Both the position numbers and the translations under genes were made by a program. Source: Flavobacteriales bacterium (GTDB taxonomy: Bacteria; Bacteroidota; Bacteroidia; Flavobacteriales_F; PHOS-HE28). Taken from it: a DNA stretch of 64,000 nt. The stretch lies in the NCBI GenBank assembly GCA_016718655.1, contig JADKCV010000017.1, positions 1-64,000 of the forward strand, given 5' to 3'. Below are positions 45,877 to 55,390 of this stretch, in pieces. The notes beneath the pieces are model-generated. The model was not told the origin of the DNA and ran no database searches. It saw only the letters and a list, made by a program, of their open reading frames with translations. Every line of letters begins with the position of its first letter. Position 1 is the stretch's first letter.

Positions 45877-47112
45877 ATGAGCGAGGTGATGATATCCGTG
45901 GAGGGCCTGGGCAAGGAGTATCACTTGGGAGGTAACAAGGGGCTTGATCTGCGTGGAGGACTGAAGCGTAACACGAAGGCGTTGTTGGGACGGTCGCAAG
46001 GAAGTTTCTGGGCACTCAAGGATGTCAGCTTCAACGTGGAGCGCGGGGACGCTTTGGGCATCATCGGTCGGAACGGGGCTGGCAAGAGCACTCTTTTGAA
46101 ACTTCTCTCGCGCATCACCATGCCCACCACAGGGCGCTTCAGTATCAATGGGCGGGTCAGTTCCTTGCTTGAAGTAGGAACCGGATTCCATCCCGAATTG
46201 AGCGGCAGGGAGAACATTTTCCTGAATGGCACCATCCTCGGTATGCGGCGGGCGGAGGTCAAACAAAAGCTGGACGAGATCGTGGAGTTCAGCGGCGTGG
46301 AGCGTTTCCTGGAGAATCCGGTGAAGCACTATAGCAGTGGGCAGAAAGTGCGGCTCGCTTTCGCGGTAGCGGCCCATTTGGAGCCCGAAGTGCTCATCAT
46401 CGACGAAGTGCTCGCTGTAGGCGACCTGGAATTCCAGCGAAAGTGCTTGGGCAAGATGAAGGATGTGACCAGCAACGGCCGGACCATCCTGTTCGTCAGC
46501 CACAATATGAGCGCCATCAATAGTCTTTGCAAGCGATGCATGTTGCTCAGCGATGGAATGGTCGAGGCCGAGGGTGATACCCGCACCATCATCAATCGCT
46601 ATGTGCACTTCAACGACGATGCTCCCACCGGCCTACGCGAGTTCAGTGAGAAAACACCCACACGTGACGGCGCTGCAAGCCTCAGGTCCATGCGCTGGGT
46701 CGACCTGTCAGGGAACACGATCTCCCGGTCAAAGGTGACCGATGCGTTGGGGCTCGAGATCACTTATGAAGTACATAAGGCTGGCGTTCGACCGCAACCT
46801 GTGATATTCCTTCACAACTCTGAAGGGGACCTCGTATTCACCTCCTTTGCAGGCCTCGATGCACCATTGGGTCAGGGACTTGGAACACACTGTACCATAC
46901 TCCGATTCCCACCTGACCTGTTCAATGAGGACACCTATTATGTCAGTATCTGGCTTACCACGTGGTTACCCCATACTGTACACCAGGTCCAAGAGAACGT
47001 CATGAACATCCAGATCATGGACGATCTGAACTCCTCGACCCGATCTCCATCGCACTACGTGATCAAAGGGGCTCTTCGACCCCGGTTCACGTGGGACATC
47101 ATCCCGGTATAA
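45877..47112 (+). CDS. wzt: Polysaccharide ABC exporter, ATPase with C-terminal recognition domain
   Basis: The 411-residue protein has an ABC ATPase domain (Walker A IGRNGAGKSTLLK, signature YSSGQKVRLAFAVAA, Walker B VLIIDEVLAVGD) and, after about residue 255, a beta-sandwich extension like Wzt_C. This extension in the family binds the non-reducing end of the finished O-polysaccharide chain, so chains with a recognised terminal sugar or cap are exported. It pairs with the permease upstream. The fold of the extension is inferred from length and position. Confidence 0.9.
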   Translation: MSEVMISVEGLGKEYHLGGNKGLDLRGGLKRNTKALLGRSQGSFWALKDVSFNVERGDALGIIGRNGAGKSTLLKLLSRITMPTTGRFSINGRVSSLLEVGTGFHPELSGRENIFLNGTILGMRRAEVKQKLDEIVEFSGVERFLENPVKHYSSGQKVRLAFAVAAHLEPEVLIIDEVLAVGDLEFQRKCLGKMKDVTSNGRTILFVSHNMSAINSLCKRCMLLSDGMVEAEGDTRTIINRYVHFNDDAPTGLREFSEKTPTRDGAASLRSMRWVDLSGNTISRSKVTDALGLEITYEVHKAGVRPQPVIFLHNSEGDLVFTSFAGLDAPLGQGLGTHCTILRFPPDLFNEDTYYVSIWLTTWLPHTVHQVQENVMNIQIMDDLNSSTRSPSHYVIKGALRPRFTWDIIPV

Positions 47113-47118
47113 GGCAAT

Positions 47119-47126
47119 TACATTTG
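47119..47126 (+). promoter_or_regulatory. -7 element of the legionaminate operon
   Basis: TACATTTG is a perfect TAnnTTTG match ending 4 nt before the ATG at 47131. It suggests a leaderless transcript starting the run of seven overlapping genes. No clear -33 element was found. Confidence 0.45.
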
Positions 47127-47130
47127 GACC

Positions 47131-48120
47131 ATGGCCAGGAAGATCTTGATCACAGGAGCAGGGGGGTTCATCGGTGGGCATCTCTGCGAAGCCCTTGTGC
47201 GACAAGGCCATGATGTCCGTGCGCTCGTTCGCTACAACTCCACCAATAGCTGGGGATGGTTGGATCATGTGCCGAACGAGATCGGATCCGAGCTGGAAGT
47301 TGTGACCGGTGATGTGCGCGATCCGAATGCCATGCGCGTCGCCATGAACGGTATCGATCACGTGCACCACTTGGCCGCGTTGATCGGCATTCCCTACAGC
47401 TACAGCGCGCCCGACAGTTATGTGGACACCAACATCAAGGGCACACTGAACGTACTACAGGCCGCACGTGACGCGGATGTCTCTCGTGTCCTGATCACAT
47501 CCACGAGCGAGGTGTACGGTACTGCGCGCGAAGTCCCCATCACCGAATCCCATCCACGACAAGGGCAATCCCCTTACTCCGCCACCAAGATCGGCGCCGA
47601 CCACCTGGCCCTGTCCTACCACCTGAGCTTCGGTACTCCCGTAACGGTGGTACGTCCATTCAACACCTATGGCCCGCGCCAAAGTGCACGGGCCATCATT
47701 CCCACCATAATCACCCAGCTCATGGCCGGTGTGAAGGAGCTTCGACTTGGATCCATACACCCCACCCGCGATCTGGTCTTTGTGAAGGATACCGCTCAAG
47801 GCTTCATTGCAATTGCGGAGAGCGACCGCACCATCGGTGAAGAGATCAACATCGCGACCCAGAACGAGATCAGCATTGGGGACCTGGCCGCAATGATCAT
47901 GGGTATGGTCGGGCACATGCCTCCCATAGTGACCAGTGATGAACGCTTAAGGCCCGTTGGGAGTGAGGTGGAGCGGCTGTTGGGCAGTGCAGTGAAGTTG
48001 CACGAACTGACCGGCTGGAAACCCCTGGTGGGGTTGGAACAGGGTCTTCGTGAGACCATCGATTGGTTCAACGAACCTACCAATCGCGCCGGTTACAAAT
48101 GGGACCGCTACAATGTTTGA
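47131..48120 (+). CDS. legB: NDP-sugar 4,6-dehydratase, LegB-type
   Basis: The 329-residue SDR-family protein has the NAD motif TGAGGFIGGH (residues 8-17), TSTSEVYGT, the catalytic YSATK and VVRPFNTYGPRQ. This is the extended NDP-hexose dehydratase group, and ALVRYNSTNSWGWLD near the N terminus is typical of LegB/PglF-neighbour type enzymes acting on GDP- or UDP-GlcNAc. In the legionaminate route it makes the 4-keto-6-deoxy intermediate for LegC. It heads a run of seven mostly overlapping genes that encode the rest of that pathway. Confidence 0.82.
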   Translation: MARKILITGAGGFIGGHLCEALVRQGHDVRALVRYNSTNSWGWLDHVPNEIGSELEVVTGDVRDPNAMRVAMNGIDHVHHLAALIGIPYSYSAPDSYVDTNIKGTLNVLQAARDADVSRVLITSTSEVYGTAREVPITESHPRQGQSPYSATKIGADHLALSYHLSFGTPVTVVRPFNTYGPRQSARAIIPTIITQLMAGVKELRLGSIHPTRDLVFVKDTAQGFIAIAESDRTIGEEINIATQNEISIGDLAAMIMGMVGHMPPIVTSDERLRPVGSEVERLLGSAVKLHELTGWKPLVGLEQGLRETIDWFNEPTNRAGYKWDRYNV

Positions 48121-49255
48121 AACGTTGTTGGCCGGTATCCGAAGTATACATGACCATGTGGATGGACAGATCCCGTTGCATGCTCCATGGTTCGACGCCG
48201 ACGATGAAGCTGCCGTTGTTGAGTGCGTTCGATCGAGCTTCGTGTCCTCTGTAGGTCCGGAGATCGTTGCGTTTGAGCGGGATCTCTGTGAACGGACCGG
48301 TTGTTCAGCTGCAGTGGCCGTGGTGAATGGCACGGCGGCATTGCATACTGCTCTTCTGATGGCCGACGTGGGGACCAACGACCTGGTGATCACCCAAGCC
48401 CTCACCTTCATTGCCACCTGCAATGCCATCCGGTACACCGGCGCCCAGCCCGTGTTCATCGATGTCGACGCTGACACCTTGGGTCTTTCGCCGGAAGCGG
48501 TGAAGCGCTGGCTTGAGGAGCAATGCGAAATGCACGATGGGAAATGCAGGCACCGCGATACCGGACGATGGGTCAAGGCCTGCATCCCCATGCACACTTT
48601 CGGGATGGTGATGCGGATCACTGAACTCCTGAACCTGTGCGAGGAATGGAGGATCACCGTGATCGAGGATGCCGCCGAGGCCTTGGGCTCCAGCCGCAAT
48701 GGACGCCATGCAGGAACCTTCGCACCGATTGGAACGTTGAGCTTCAATGGGAACAAGGTCATCACTTGTGGTGGTGGGGGAGCTGTCCTGTTCAAAAGCA
48801 TCGAGCTGGCGGCACAGGCAAAACACCTCACCACTCAGGCCAAAGTGCCCCATCCTTGGTCGTTCGCACACGACCGCACGGGCTACAACTACAGAATGCC
48901 CAACTTGAACGCTGCTCTTGCACGTTCGCAGTTGCGAAAGCTCGACCACAATCTGGCCGCCAAACGGGAGCTCCATCACCGCTATTCCCACCTACTTGCT
49001 TCCACGCCATGGACACTCGTGGGAGATCCTTCAGGAACCATCAGCAATCATTGGCTGAATGCCATCCTCTTTCGTGACCGCGAGGAACGAGATGCTTTCC
49101 TGGAGGCTGCGAACAACGTCGGGATCCAATGCCGACCCGCGTGGGAATTGGCCACCGACCTACCTATGTATCAACAAGCGCTTCAAGCACCTTTGCCCAT
49201 GTCGCGCAGCATTCAGGACAGACTCGTCAATATTCCAAGTAGTGCCCATCCATGA
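48113..49255 (+). CDS. legC: PLP-dependent sugar aminotransferase, LegC-type
   Basis: A 380-residue DegT/DnrJ/EryC1-family aminotransferase. Landmarks: HAPWFDADDEAAVVECVRSSFVSSVG at the start, VVNGTAALHTALLMADVG, VIEDAAEALGSS and the PLP lysine in SFNGNKVITCGGGGA. It would install the 4-amino group on the keto sugar made by LegB. The ATG at 48113 overlaps the end of legB by 8 nt; earlier starts lie inside legB. Confidence 0.85.
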   Translation: MFETLLAGIRSIHDHVDGQIPLHAPWFDADDEAAVVECVRSSFVSSVGPEIVAFERDLCERTGCSAAVAVVNGTAALHTALLMADVGTNDLVITQALTFIATCNAIRYTGAQPVFIDVDADTLGLSPEAVKRWLEEQCEMHDGKCRHRDTGRWVKACIPMHTFGMVMRITELLNLCEEWRITVIEDAAEALGSSRNGRHAGTFAPIGTLSFNGNKVITCGGGGAVLFKSIELAAQAKHLTTQAKVPHPWSFAHDRTGYNYRMPNLNAALARSQLRKLDHNLAAKRELHHRYSHLLASTPWTLVGDPSGTISNHWLNAILFRDREERDAFLEAANNVGIQCRPAWELATDLPMYQQALQAPLPMSRSIQDRLVNIPSSAHP

Positions 49256-49893
49256 GTTCATCCGGGATCGTCCTAGTTGGAGGTGGCGGTCATTGCAAAG
49301 CCGTCATTGACCTTGTACTTGCCGAAGGTCGTAGCAGGATCCATGGTATCGTTGATCTGGCCCATCTGGTAGGTGAGCAGGTCATGGGCGTCGAGGTAAT
49401 AGGCACTGATGATGATCTGAAGAGCCTCGTTCAGCAGAGGTTCGTCTTCCTCATCACAGCGGGTCGGATCGGCCGCTCCGACTTGCGCGAACGTCTCTTT
49501 GCTCAAGTGCAACTGGCCGGCGGTCACTTCGTTACCTGCATTTCACCTTCGGCTTATTTGGCTGTTGGCACTACCGTAGGTCCTGGTACCACCGTTGGCC
49601 ATAGTGCCATCATCAACACGGGTGCGCATGTCGGTGCCAACTGCATCATCAATACCAATTCCCTCATCGAACACGACGCGGTGATCGGTGACCATGTGCA
49701 TGTGTCCACCGGCGCCATCGTCAATGGTGGTTGCCGTATCGGTCGGGGCAGTTTCATCGGTAGCGGGGCGATCGTTGTTCAAGGTGTACAATTGGGCAAT
49801 GATGTGGTCATAGGCGCCGGGTCATTGGTCCTCCGTGATGTTCCCGAAGGTTCCACGATGGTCGGATCACCTGCAAAACCTCTCCGCCGATGA
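49252..49893 (+). CDS. legH: Sugar N-acetyltransferase, PglD/NeuD/LegH-type
   Basis: The 213-residue protein has the PglD-like N-terminal domain (IVLVGGGGHCKAVIDLV) and a left-handed beta-helix of hexapeptide repeats (residues about 95-205) with INTNSLIEHDAVIGDHVHV containing the catalytic His, ending MVGSPAKPLRR. It acetylates the 4-amino sugar using acetyl-CoA. It overlaps its neighbours by ATGA on both sides. Confidence 0.85.
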   Translation: MSSSGIVLVGGGGHCKAVIDLVLAEGRSRIHGIVDLAHLVGEQVMGVEVIGTDDDLKSLVQQRFVFLITAGRIGRSDLRERLFAQVQLAGGHFVTCISPSAYLAVGTTVGPGTTVGHSAIINTGAHVGANCIINTNSLIEHDAVIGDHVHVSTGAIVNGGCRIGRGSFIGSGAIVVQGVQLGNDVVIGAGSLVLRDVPEGSTMVGSPAKPLRR

Positions 49894-50917
49894 TCACGGA
49901 CCACCAAGGGGTATTGATCATAGCCGAAGCAGGGGTGAACCACAATGGTGAGATCTCCCGTGCATTGGCCTTGGTGGATGCTGCAGCAGATGCCGGCGCC
50001 GATGTTGTGAAGTTCCAAACGTTCAAGAGTGACCAACTCGTTTCGAGCAATGCTCCGAAGGCGCTCTATCAACAACAGAACACAGCAGCGGGAGAAAGCC
50101 AATTGGATATGATACGTGCATTGGAGCTGAGTGCATCAGACCACTTGGTGATCAAGGCCCATGCAGAGAAACGCGGGATCGCCTTCCTCTCCACCCCTTT
50201 CGACCCTATGAGTATCCAGCAGTTGCATGCCATGGGTATCACGGTGGGCAAGGTGCCGAGCGGGGAACTGACGAACCTACCCTACCTGCGCGCCATGGCC
50301 AGGTCGTTCCCGGAACTCATCGTCAGCACTGGCATGGCCGACATGCGCGAAGTTGCTACTGCGCTGGCGGTGCTGGAGGCCGCTGGTGCGTCCTTGGGGA
50401 GGATCACGTTGCTCCACTGTACAACGGAGTATCCTACACCGATGTCCGATGTGAACCTTCTTGCCATGTGCACAATGCGCGATACCTTCGGAACCAGGGT
50501 CGGGTACAGCGATCATACGATGGGTATAGAGGTACCTATCGCAGCCGTGGCACTCGGCGCTACCATCATCGAAAAGCACTCACTTTGGACCGAGCCCTTC
50601 CAGGACCCGATCATCGAGCGTCATTGGAACCGGCTGAGTTGAACGCGATGGTCAATGCGATACGGAACATCTCCGTGGCGTTAGGCAGTGCCGAGAAAGC
50701 GCCATCGCCTAGCGAGCGAGCGAACATCGTGGTCGCCCGGAAGAGCATCCATATAGCTGGAAGGGGCCTCAAGGGACAAGTCCTTGAGGAGCAACACCTG
50801 ATCATGCTCCGACCCGGGTCCGGAATTTCACCCATGCAAATGGATGAAGTGATCGGACGAATTCTAGCGAAGGACCTTGAAGCCGGTCACATGCTCCAAT
50901 GGAACGACCTGATATGA
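49890..50917 (+). CDS. legI: Nonulosonate synthase (NeuB/LegI-type), one-base frameshift
   Basis: The enzyme condenses a 6-carbon sugar with phosphoenolpyruvate to make a nonulosonic acid. The first frame has IIAEAGVNHNGEISRAL, VVKFQTFKSDQLVSS, AFLSTPFDP, KVPSGELTNLPYL, LHCTTEYPTP, VGYSDHTMGIEVP and ends EKH at 50579. The conserved continuation TLDRALPGPDHRASLEP is one frame off, starting at 50582, followed by a SAF-type C-terminal domain (ARKSIHIAGRGLKGQVL). Restoring one T near 50580 gives EKHFTLDR, the standard motif. Joined length is about 342 residues. The stop overlaps the next ATG. Confidence 0.87.
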
Positions 50918-52010
50918 GGATCGGTCTTCTCACGAGCAGCAGGGCCGACTTCGGCATCCAATTGCCCCTTATCAAGGCGCTGCAAGCCGATCCAAGATGC
51001 CAACTCGACGTGATCGCCTTTGGCAGCCACCTCGACCCCGATTTGGTTCCACGATCGCTGAGGTTCGCGCAAGTGTCACCACATCCTTGATCGAACTCCC
51101 GCCCGTCCTCGTAGGAGACCTGCCCTGCGATATCGCCACTGCAATGGGACGAACCATGGAACAGTTCGGATCCGTATGGCAACAGTATCGGCCTGACCGG
51201 GTCATTGCATTGGGCGATCGTTATGAGATGTTCGCTGCTGTTGCCACGACCTTGCCATTCGGGATCCCGGTCGCGCACGTGCATGGTGGGGAGGTTACGT
51301 TGGGCGCGATCGATAACGCCCTTAGGCATTCCATTTCCCATATGTCCGACATGCACTTCACTTGCGCAGATGCCTATCGTGATCGCGTGGTCCGGATGCT
51401 GGGGCATGATACGGGGGTGTTCAATACCGGAGCGCTGAGTGTGGATAATCTGATGACCCTGGACCTATTGAGCGTGGAGGCCATCCATCAGCGCTTCGGC
51501 ATTGACCTCGCCAGGCCCACGGTGCTCATCACGTATCATCCTGAAACGGTGTATGTGGACCGGGCCGATCGCCTCTGGGAAGAGTGGGCCAACGCATTGA
51601 AGGTGCTGGCAACTCGCTATGCCTTGATCGTGACCCTCCCCAACGCTGATACCGGAGGCCTGCGCCTGCGCGAACGGTGGAAGGAACTGAAGAACGCGTT
51701 ACCCGATATCATGACCGTGGATTCTCTTGGTGCCCTTGGCTATCTCTCCTGCATGAAGCACGCTGCCTTCCTGCTCGGCAATAGTTCCAGCGGTTATGTG
51801 GAGGCATCCTTTCTTGGGAAACGCGTCATAGATGTAGGGGATCGACAGACCGGTCGTTTGGTCACCCCGAACATCGTGCGCTGTCCAATCGAAACACCTG
51901 CGATCCTTGCCGCAACGGACCGTATCGAACATGAACCTGCTCACAGGTTCCCTTCGCCCTATGGTGACGGTCATGCGGCCGAACGGATGGTATCCATGTT
52001 GCTGCGTTGA
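50914..52010 (+). CDS. legG: Hydrolysing NDP-sugar 2-epimerase (NeuC/LegG-type), one-base frameshift
   Basis: About 365 residues when joined. The N terminus MRIGLLTSSRADFGIQLPLIKAL and VIAFGSHLDP are in one frame; the rest (FGSTIAEVRA, DIATAMGRTMEQF, RVIALGDRYEMFAAVA, HVHGGEVTLGAIDNALRHSISHMSDMHF, GNSSSGYVEASFLGKRVIDVG) is in another. Adding one C to CCCC at 51036-51039 reads HLDPRFGSTIAE. The family releases the nucleotide and inverts C2, giving the substrate for the nonulosonate synthase. The following gene starts just after its stop. Confidence 0.87.
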
Positions 52011-52012
52011 CC

Positions 52013-53056
52013 ATGAAAGCGATCCAACACCGGACCATTCCCCCAAGTGCCACGATACGCCAAGCCTTGGAGGCCTTGAACCAAAGCGATGGTCCAATGA
52101 CCGTGCTAGTGGTCGATGAGGATGGTAGGCTCTGTGGCAGCGTGACCGATGGCGATATCCGCAGAGCGATGCTGTCCGATGTGACCATGGACACCTCCGT
52201 GGCCAAAGCCATGAACCCTGCTCCGCGAAAGCTGGTGCAGGGGCAGGAAGCGATCGGACTGGTCAAGGAACTCACAGCCTTAGGCATCCGATCGCTCCCC
52301 ATCGTGGACCGGAACCAACGTTTGTTGCGGGTGGTGGACCTGGCCACGATCGATTCCGTGCTCCCTCTGCGCGCCTTGATCATGGCAGGTGGCCGGGGAA
52401 TGCGTCTGAAGCCTTACACCGACTCGCTCCCCAAGCCCCTCATCCCCGTCCGGGGAAGACCGATCATCGAACATGCGCTGGAGCTTATTGGTCGAAGCGG
52501 TATCGAGGACGTGTCGATCTCGGTCAATTACCTCCGGGAGATGATCAAGGACCACCTCGGGGATGGCCGGCAGTATGGCTTGCGTTTGAGCTACCTGGAA
52601 GAGGACATGCCATTGGGTACGGCAGGAGCCTTGGACATGCTGCGTGACCGGGCTCCGGGTCATGTGCTCATGATGAATAGCGACCTTCTCACCGACATCG
52701 ACCTGGCATCCATGTACTCCCTGTTCAAGGAACGCGATGCCGACCTGGTGGTGGCCACCACGGCCCATGTGGTCGATCTGCCTTACGCCGTCATGGACCT
52801 CGATGAGGACACCGTCGTGGCCCTGCGCGAGAAACCATCGCTCTCCTATCCTTGCAATGCTGGTATCTACCTGATCCACGATCGCGCATTGGCCCGGGTG
52901 CCAAAGGGCCGCCCCTACAACGCGACCGAGCTCCTCCAGGACATACTGGACAGCAAGGGTCGCGTACATGCGTTCCCGATCGAAGGGTATTGGTTCGATA
53001 TCGGAAGGCACGATGACCTGCAACGCGCTGGCATGCACGATGGCCCATCCCATTGA
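52013..53056 (+). CDS. ptmE: CBS-domain sugar nucleotidyltransferase, PtmE-type
   Basis: A 347-residue protein with two N-terminal CBS domains (about residues 1-115; TVLVVDEDGRLCGSVTDGDIRRAML, SLPIVDRNQRLLRVV) fused to a nucleotidyltransferase domain with ALIMAGGRGMRLKPYTDSLPKPLIP and MMNSDLLTDIDL. In Campylobacter such a protein makes GDP-glucosamine for GDP-based legionaminate synthesis. Its presence here, with legB-legC-legH-legI-legG, argues for the GDP route. ATG 52013 follows the previous stop by 2 nt; the TTG at 52007 is rejected. Confidence 0.82.
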   Translation: MKAIQHRTIPPSATIRQALEALNQSDGPMTVLVVDEDGRLCGSVTDGDIRRAMLSDVTMDTSVAKAMNPAPRKLVQGQEAIGLVKELTALGIRSLPIVDRNQRLLRVVDLATIDSVLPLRALIMAGGRGMRLKPYTDSLPKPLIPVRGRPIIEHALELIGRSGIEDVSISVNYLREMIKDHLGDGRQYGLRLSYLEEDMPLGTAGALDMLRDRAPGHVLMMNSDLLTDIDLASMYSLFKERDADLVVATTAHVVDLPYAVMDLDEDTVVALREKPSLSYPCNAGIYLIHDRALARVPKGRPYNATELLQDILDSKGRVHAFPIEGYWFDIGRHDDLQRAGMHDGPSH

Positions 53057-53153
53057 CATCGGCGCCAACCGTTGCGGCGCTGACCGTTCTTTTGTGTAAC
53101 CCTGAACCATCCATTCCTTTGCGAGAGGAACGTGCAACCAACCGACGCCGACC

Positions 53154-53963
53154 ATGAATTCCGGTCCTATTGTTCCCTTCCTCATCACAGCGCGCTTGAG
53201 CAGCGTTCGCCTACCGAAGAAACTTCTGCGGGAACTGGATGGCACCGAAGTGGTGAGCAAGGTCATCGAGCGTGGCATCAAGGCCTTTGGAGCGGACCGG
53301 GTGGTCCTGTGCACATCTCCCTTGGCCAGCGACGAGGAACTCGTGCACGTTTCCGAGCGGCACGGGATACAGGTACATCGCGGACATCCCATGGATATCC
53401 TGCTTCGGCTCTGCGGCGCTTGCCGCGAACGGAAAGCAATGGGCTTCGTAGGGCAGACCGGTGAGAACCCCATCTTCCAACTGGACCACTGCCTTCGCAT
53501 GCGCGACCTGATCCTGGAAGGGGCCGATCTCGTGCGTGTAACAGGACTACCGATCGGATGCTCCCCTTATGCGATCAGCAGAGCAGCATTGGAGACCATA
53601 CTGGCGTTGAAGGAAGAGGAGGACACGGGGTTCTGGGGGTATTTCCTTAACCGCCCCGAGCTTTTCAATGTGGTCATGTTCGAAGCTGGAGCAGACCTCT
53701 ACTTGCCGGAGATGCGACTCACCGTGGACTATCCGGAGGACCTGGAACTGATGCGCGCCATCTTCGCATTGCACCCGGGCGTGCCCGACCTCAAGGATGT
53801 GGTCGCCACACTGAAGGGTTCGCCAAACTTGCGCGCCATCAATGCCATGCGTTCACAAGGTGATCTTGACCCCGAGGCAAAGGAGCGGATCGCCGACTTC
53901 TTCCAGCGCAGATCTACCAGCATCAGGCAGGAACTCGAGGTACAACGTGCACGCATCTGGTGA
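53154..53963 (+). CDS. Cytidylyltransferase-family protein (SpsF-like), probable sugar-acid activator
   Basis: The 269-residue protein has the N-terminal motif PFLITARLSSVRLPKKLLREL of the CMP-Kdo/acylneuraminate cytidylyltransferase superfamily, TGENPIFQLDHCLRMRDLI and LTVDYPEDLELMRAIF near the C terminus. It resembles SpsF more than classical NeuA/LegF. As the only CTP-dependent candidate in the pathway cluster, it may make the CMP-nonulosonate used by a transferase. It is separated from ptmE by 97 nt and overlaps the next gene by one base. Confidence 0.72.
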   Translation: MNSGPIVPFLITARLSSVRLPKKLLRELDGTEVVSKVIERGIKAFGADRVVLCTSPLASDEELVHVSERHGIQVHRGHPMDILLRLCGACRERKAMGFVGQTGENPIFQLDHCLRMRDLILEGADLVRVTGLPIGCSPYAISRAALETILALKEEEDTGFWGYFLNRPELFNVVMFEAGADLYLPEMRLTVDYPEDLELMRAIFALHPGVPDLKDVVATLKGSPNLRAINAMRSQGDLDPEAKERIADFFQRRSTSIRQELEVQRARIW

Positions 53964-55390
53964 TGAGGGACCGGGCTGAACTACTTGGTGCACTGCTGGC
54001 GATCGAGCGTTCCATGCCCGTGGAGCACCTACAGGTCGACGGAGCACCCCTTTGGCCGCTGATCCGGATCGTGGCCGGAAGCAGGGCCGTTCTTCCCCAA
54101 ATGCAGCGTCCATCGCAGCCAAGTAAGCGATCACATTGGCAAGTACTTGTGCTGATGTTTCGAGGATGGCTCCAGGAACTGGCCATTGCGCGACACCCCC
54201 GTGGCCGGCTCCTTTTCTTCTCCGATCGGATCTACCAGGCCCAAACCGCGAAAGGTTGGGTGGATCGGTTCGCCGAGCCCCTCATCGATCCGGCCAGAGC
54301 TTCGTGCAAGGATAGCCTGCTCTTGGTCAGGACCAAGCGGCACAATGCTGAACTCAAACACCGGGATGGCCTCCACATCCAGGACATCGGGCGGATGCTT
54401 GCGCTCAAGGACCTGGTCCATTGGAGAAAACGAAGGGTCCCGTTCTCAAGTCTGCCGTTTGGAACTGAGATCGTGCGTTCAATTGCCGATACGCTCGGAG
54501 ATGCTGTGGCCGATCATCTCGCGAAAGCCGTGCACAGCTACCGCATGCACCTCCGGACCTATCGGAAGCTCATCAACTCGTTGCGACCGGAACATACGTT
54601 CGTCACGTGCTGGTATTCCATTGAGAACATGGCCGTGGCCCAGGCCTGTCATGAACATGGGATCCCTTGCACCGACCTTCAACACGGGGTGCAGGGTCAG
54701 GCGCATCTTGCCTATGGCCACTGGGTGACGGAAAAGGTGCAAGCGTGGACCTGTATGCCATCCTCCTTCTGGTGCTGGGATGATGCGAGCGCACAGCACA
54801 TCCGCTCCTGGGCCGGTACTGCAGGTCCAAAGGTGTTCGAAGGCGGGTCGCCATGGTTCGAGGCGAAGCATGGGAATGTGGACACAGTGGATGTACAGGA
54901 CCGCTGCATCCTGTTCACCATGCAGCCAGTGGACCGCCCCATCCCCGATCACCTGGCGGAGGCCATACGTCACACCGACCAACAGGAGAAATGGGTCTTC
55001 CGCTGCCATCCTTCAACCGAACGGCATGCGGAAATTGTGAGGTCCTGGGCCGCCCGCGAGCACCTGAGCGATCGTGTATGTGTGGAGATGCCTGCAACTG
55101 TGCCCTTATCAAGGTCCCTTGCACGCGCACGGATCCACATCACCCTATACTCCTCCGTGATCCTTGAAGCGGCCATGATGGGGATACCCTCCATCGCACT
55201 GGACCCATACGCCCAGAGCATCTATCCGGAACTTGTGGATCAGGGCCTGGTGGTCCAAGCGCACTCCGTGAGCGAGTTATTGAAAGGCCTGGAACTTGAG
55301 AGACAGGTCCAAGGCGGCAACACGGAACGACCCGATCTCGGGAAGCGCCTATCACGCCTGCTCGAAGTGGATAATGGCCGCGAAAAATGA
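53963..55390 (+). CDS. Putative glycosyltransferase of the surface polysaccharide locus
   Basis: A 475-residue cytosolic protein. The second half has GT-B-like features: TFVTCWYSIENMAVAQACHEHGIPCTDLQHGVQG, FRCHPSTERHAEIVRSWA, HITLYSSVILEAAMMGIPSIALDPY and a C-terminal ELVDQGLVVQA. This 'CHPS.....YSSV..EA...GIPSI' arrangement recalls capsule or sialic-acid-type transferases. It directly follows the cytidylyltransferase-type gene (TGATG overlap), so use of a CMP-sugar donor is a reasonable guess. No specific family is confirmed. Confidence 0.65.
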   Translation: MRDRAELLGALLAIERSMPVEHLQVDGAPLWPLIRIVAGSRAVLPQMQRPSQPSKRSHWQVLVLMFRGWLQELAIARHPRGRLLFFSDRIYQAQTAKGWVDRFAEPLIDPARASCKDSLLLVRTKRHNAELKHRDGLHIQDIGRMLALKDLVHWRKRRVPFSSLPFGTEIVRSIADTLGDAVADHLAKAVHSYRMHLRTYRKLINSLRPEHTFVTCWYSIENMAVAQACHEHGIPCTDLQHGVQGQAHLAYGHWVTEKVQAWTCMPSSFWCWDDASAQHIRSWAGTAGPKVFEGGSPWFEAKHGNVDTVDVQDRCILFTMQPVDRPIPDHLAEAIRHTDQQEKWVFRCHPSTERHAEIVRSWAAREHLSDRVCVEMPATVPLSRSLARARIHITLYSSVILEAAMMGIPSIALDPYAQSIYPELVDQGLVVQAHSVSELLKGLELERQVQGGNTERPDLGKRLSRLLEVDNGREK

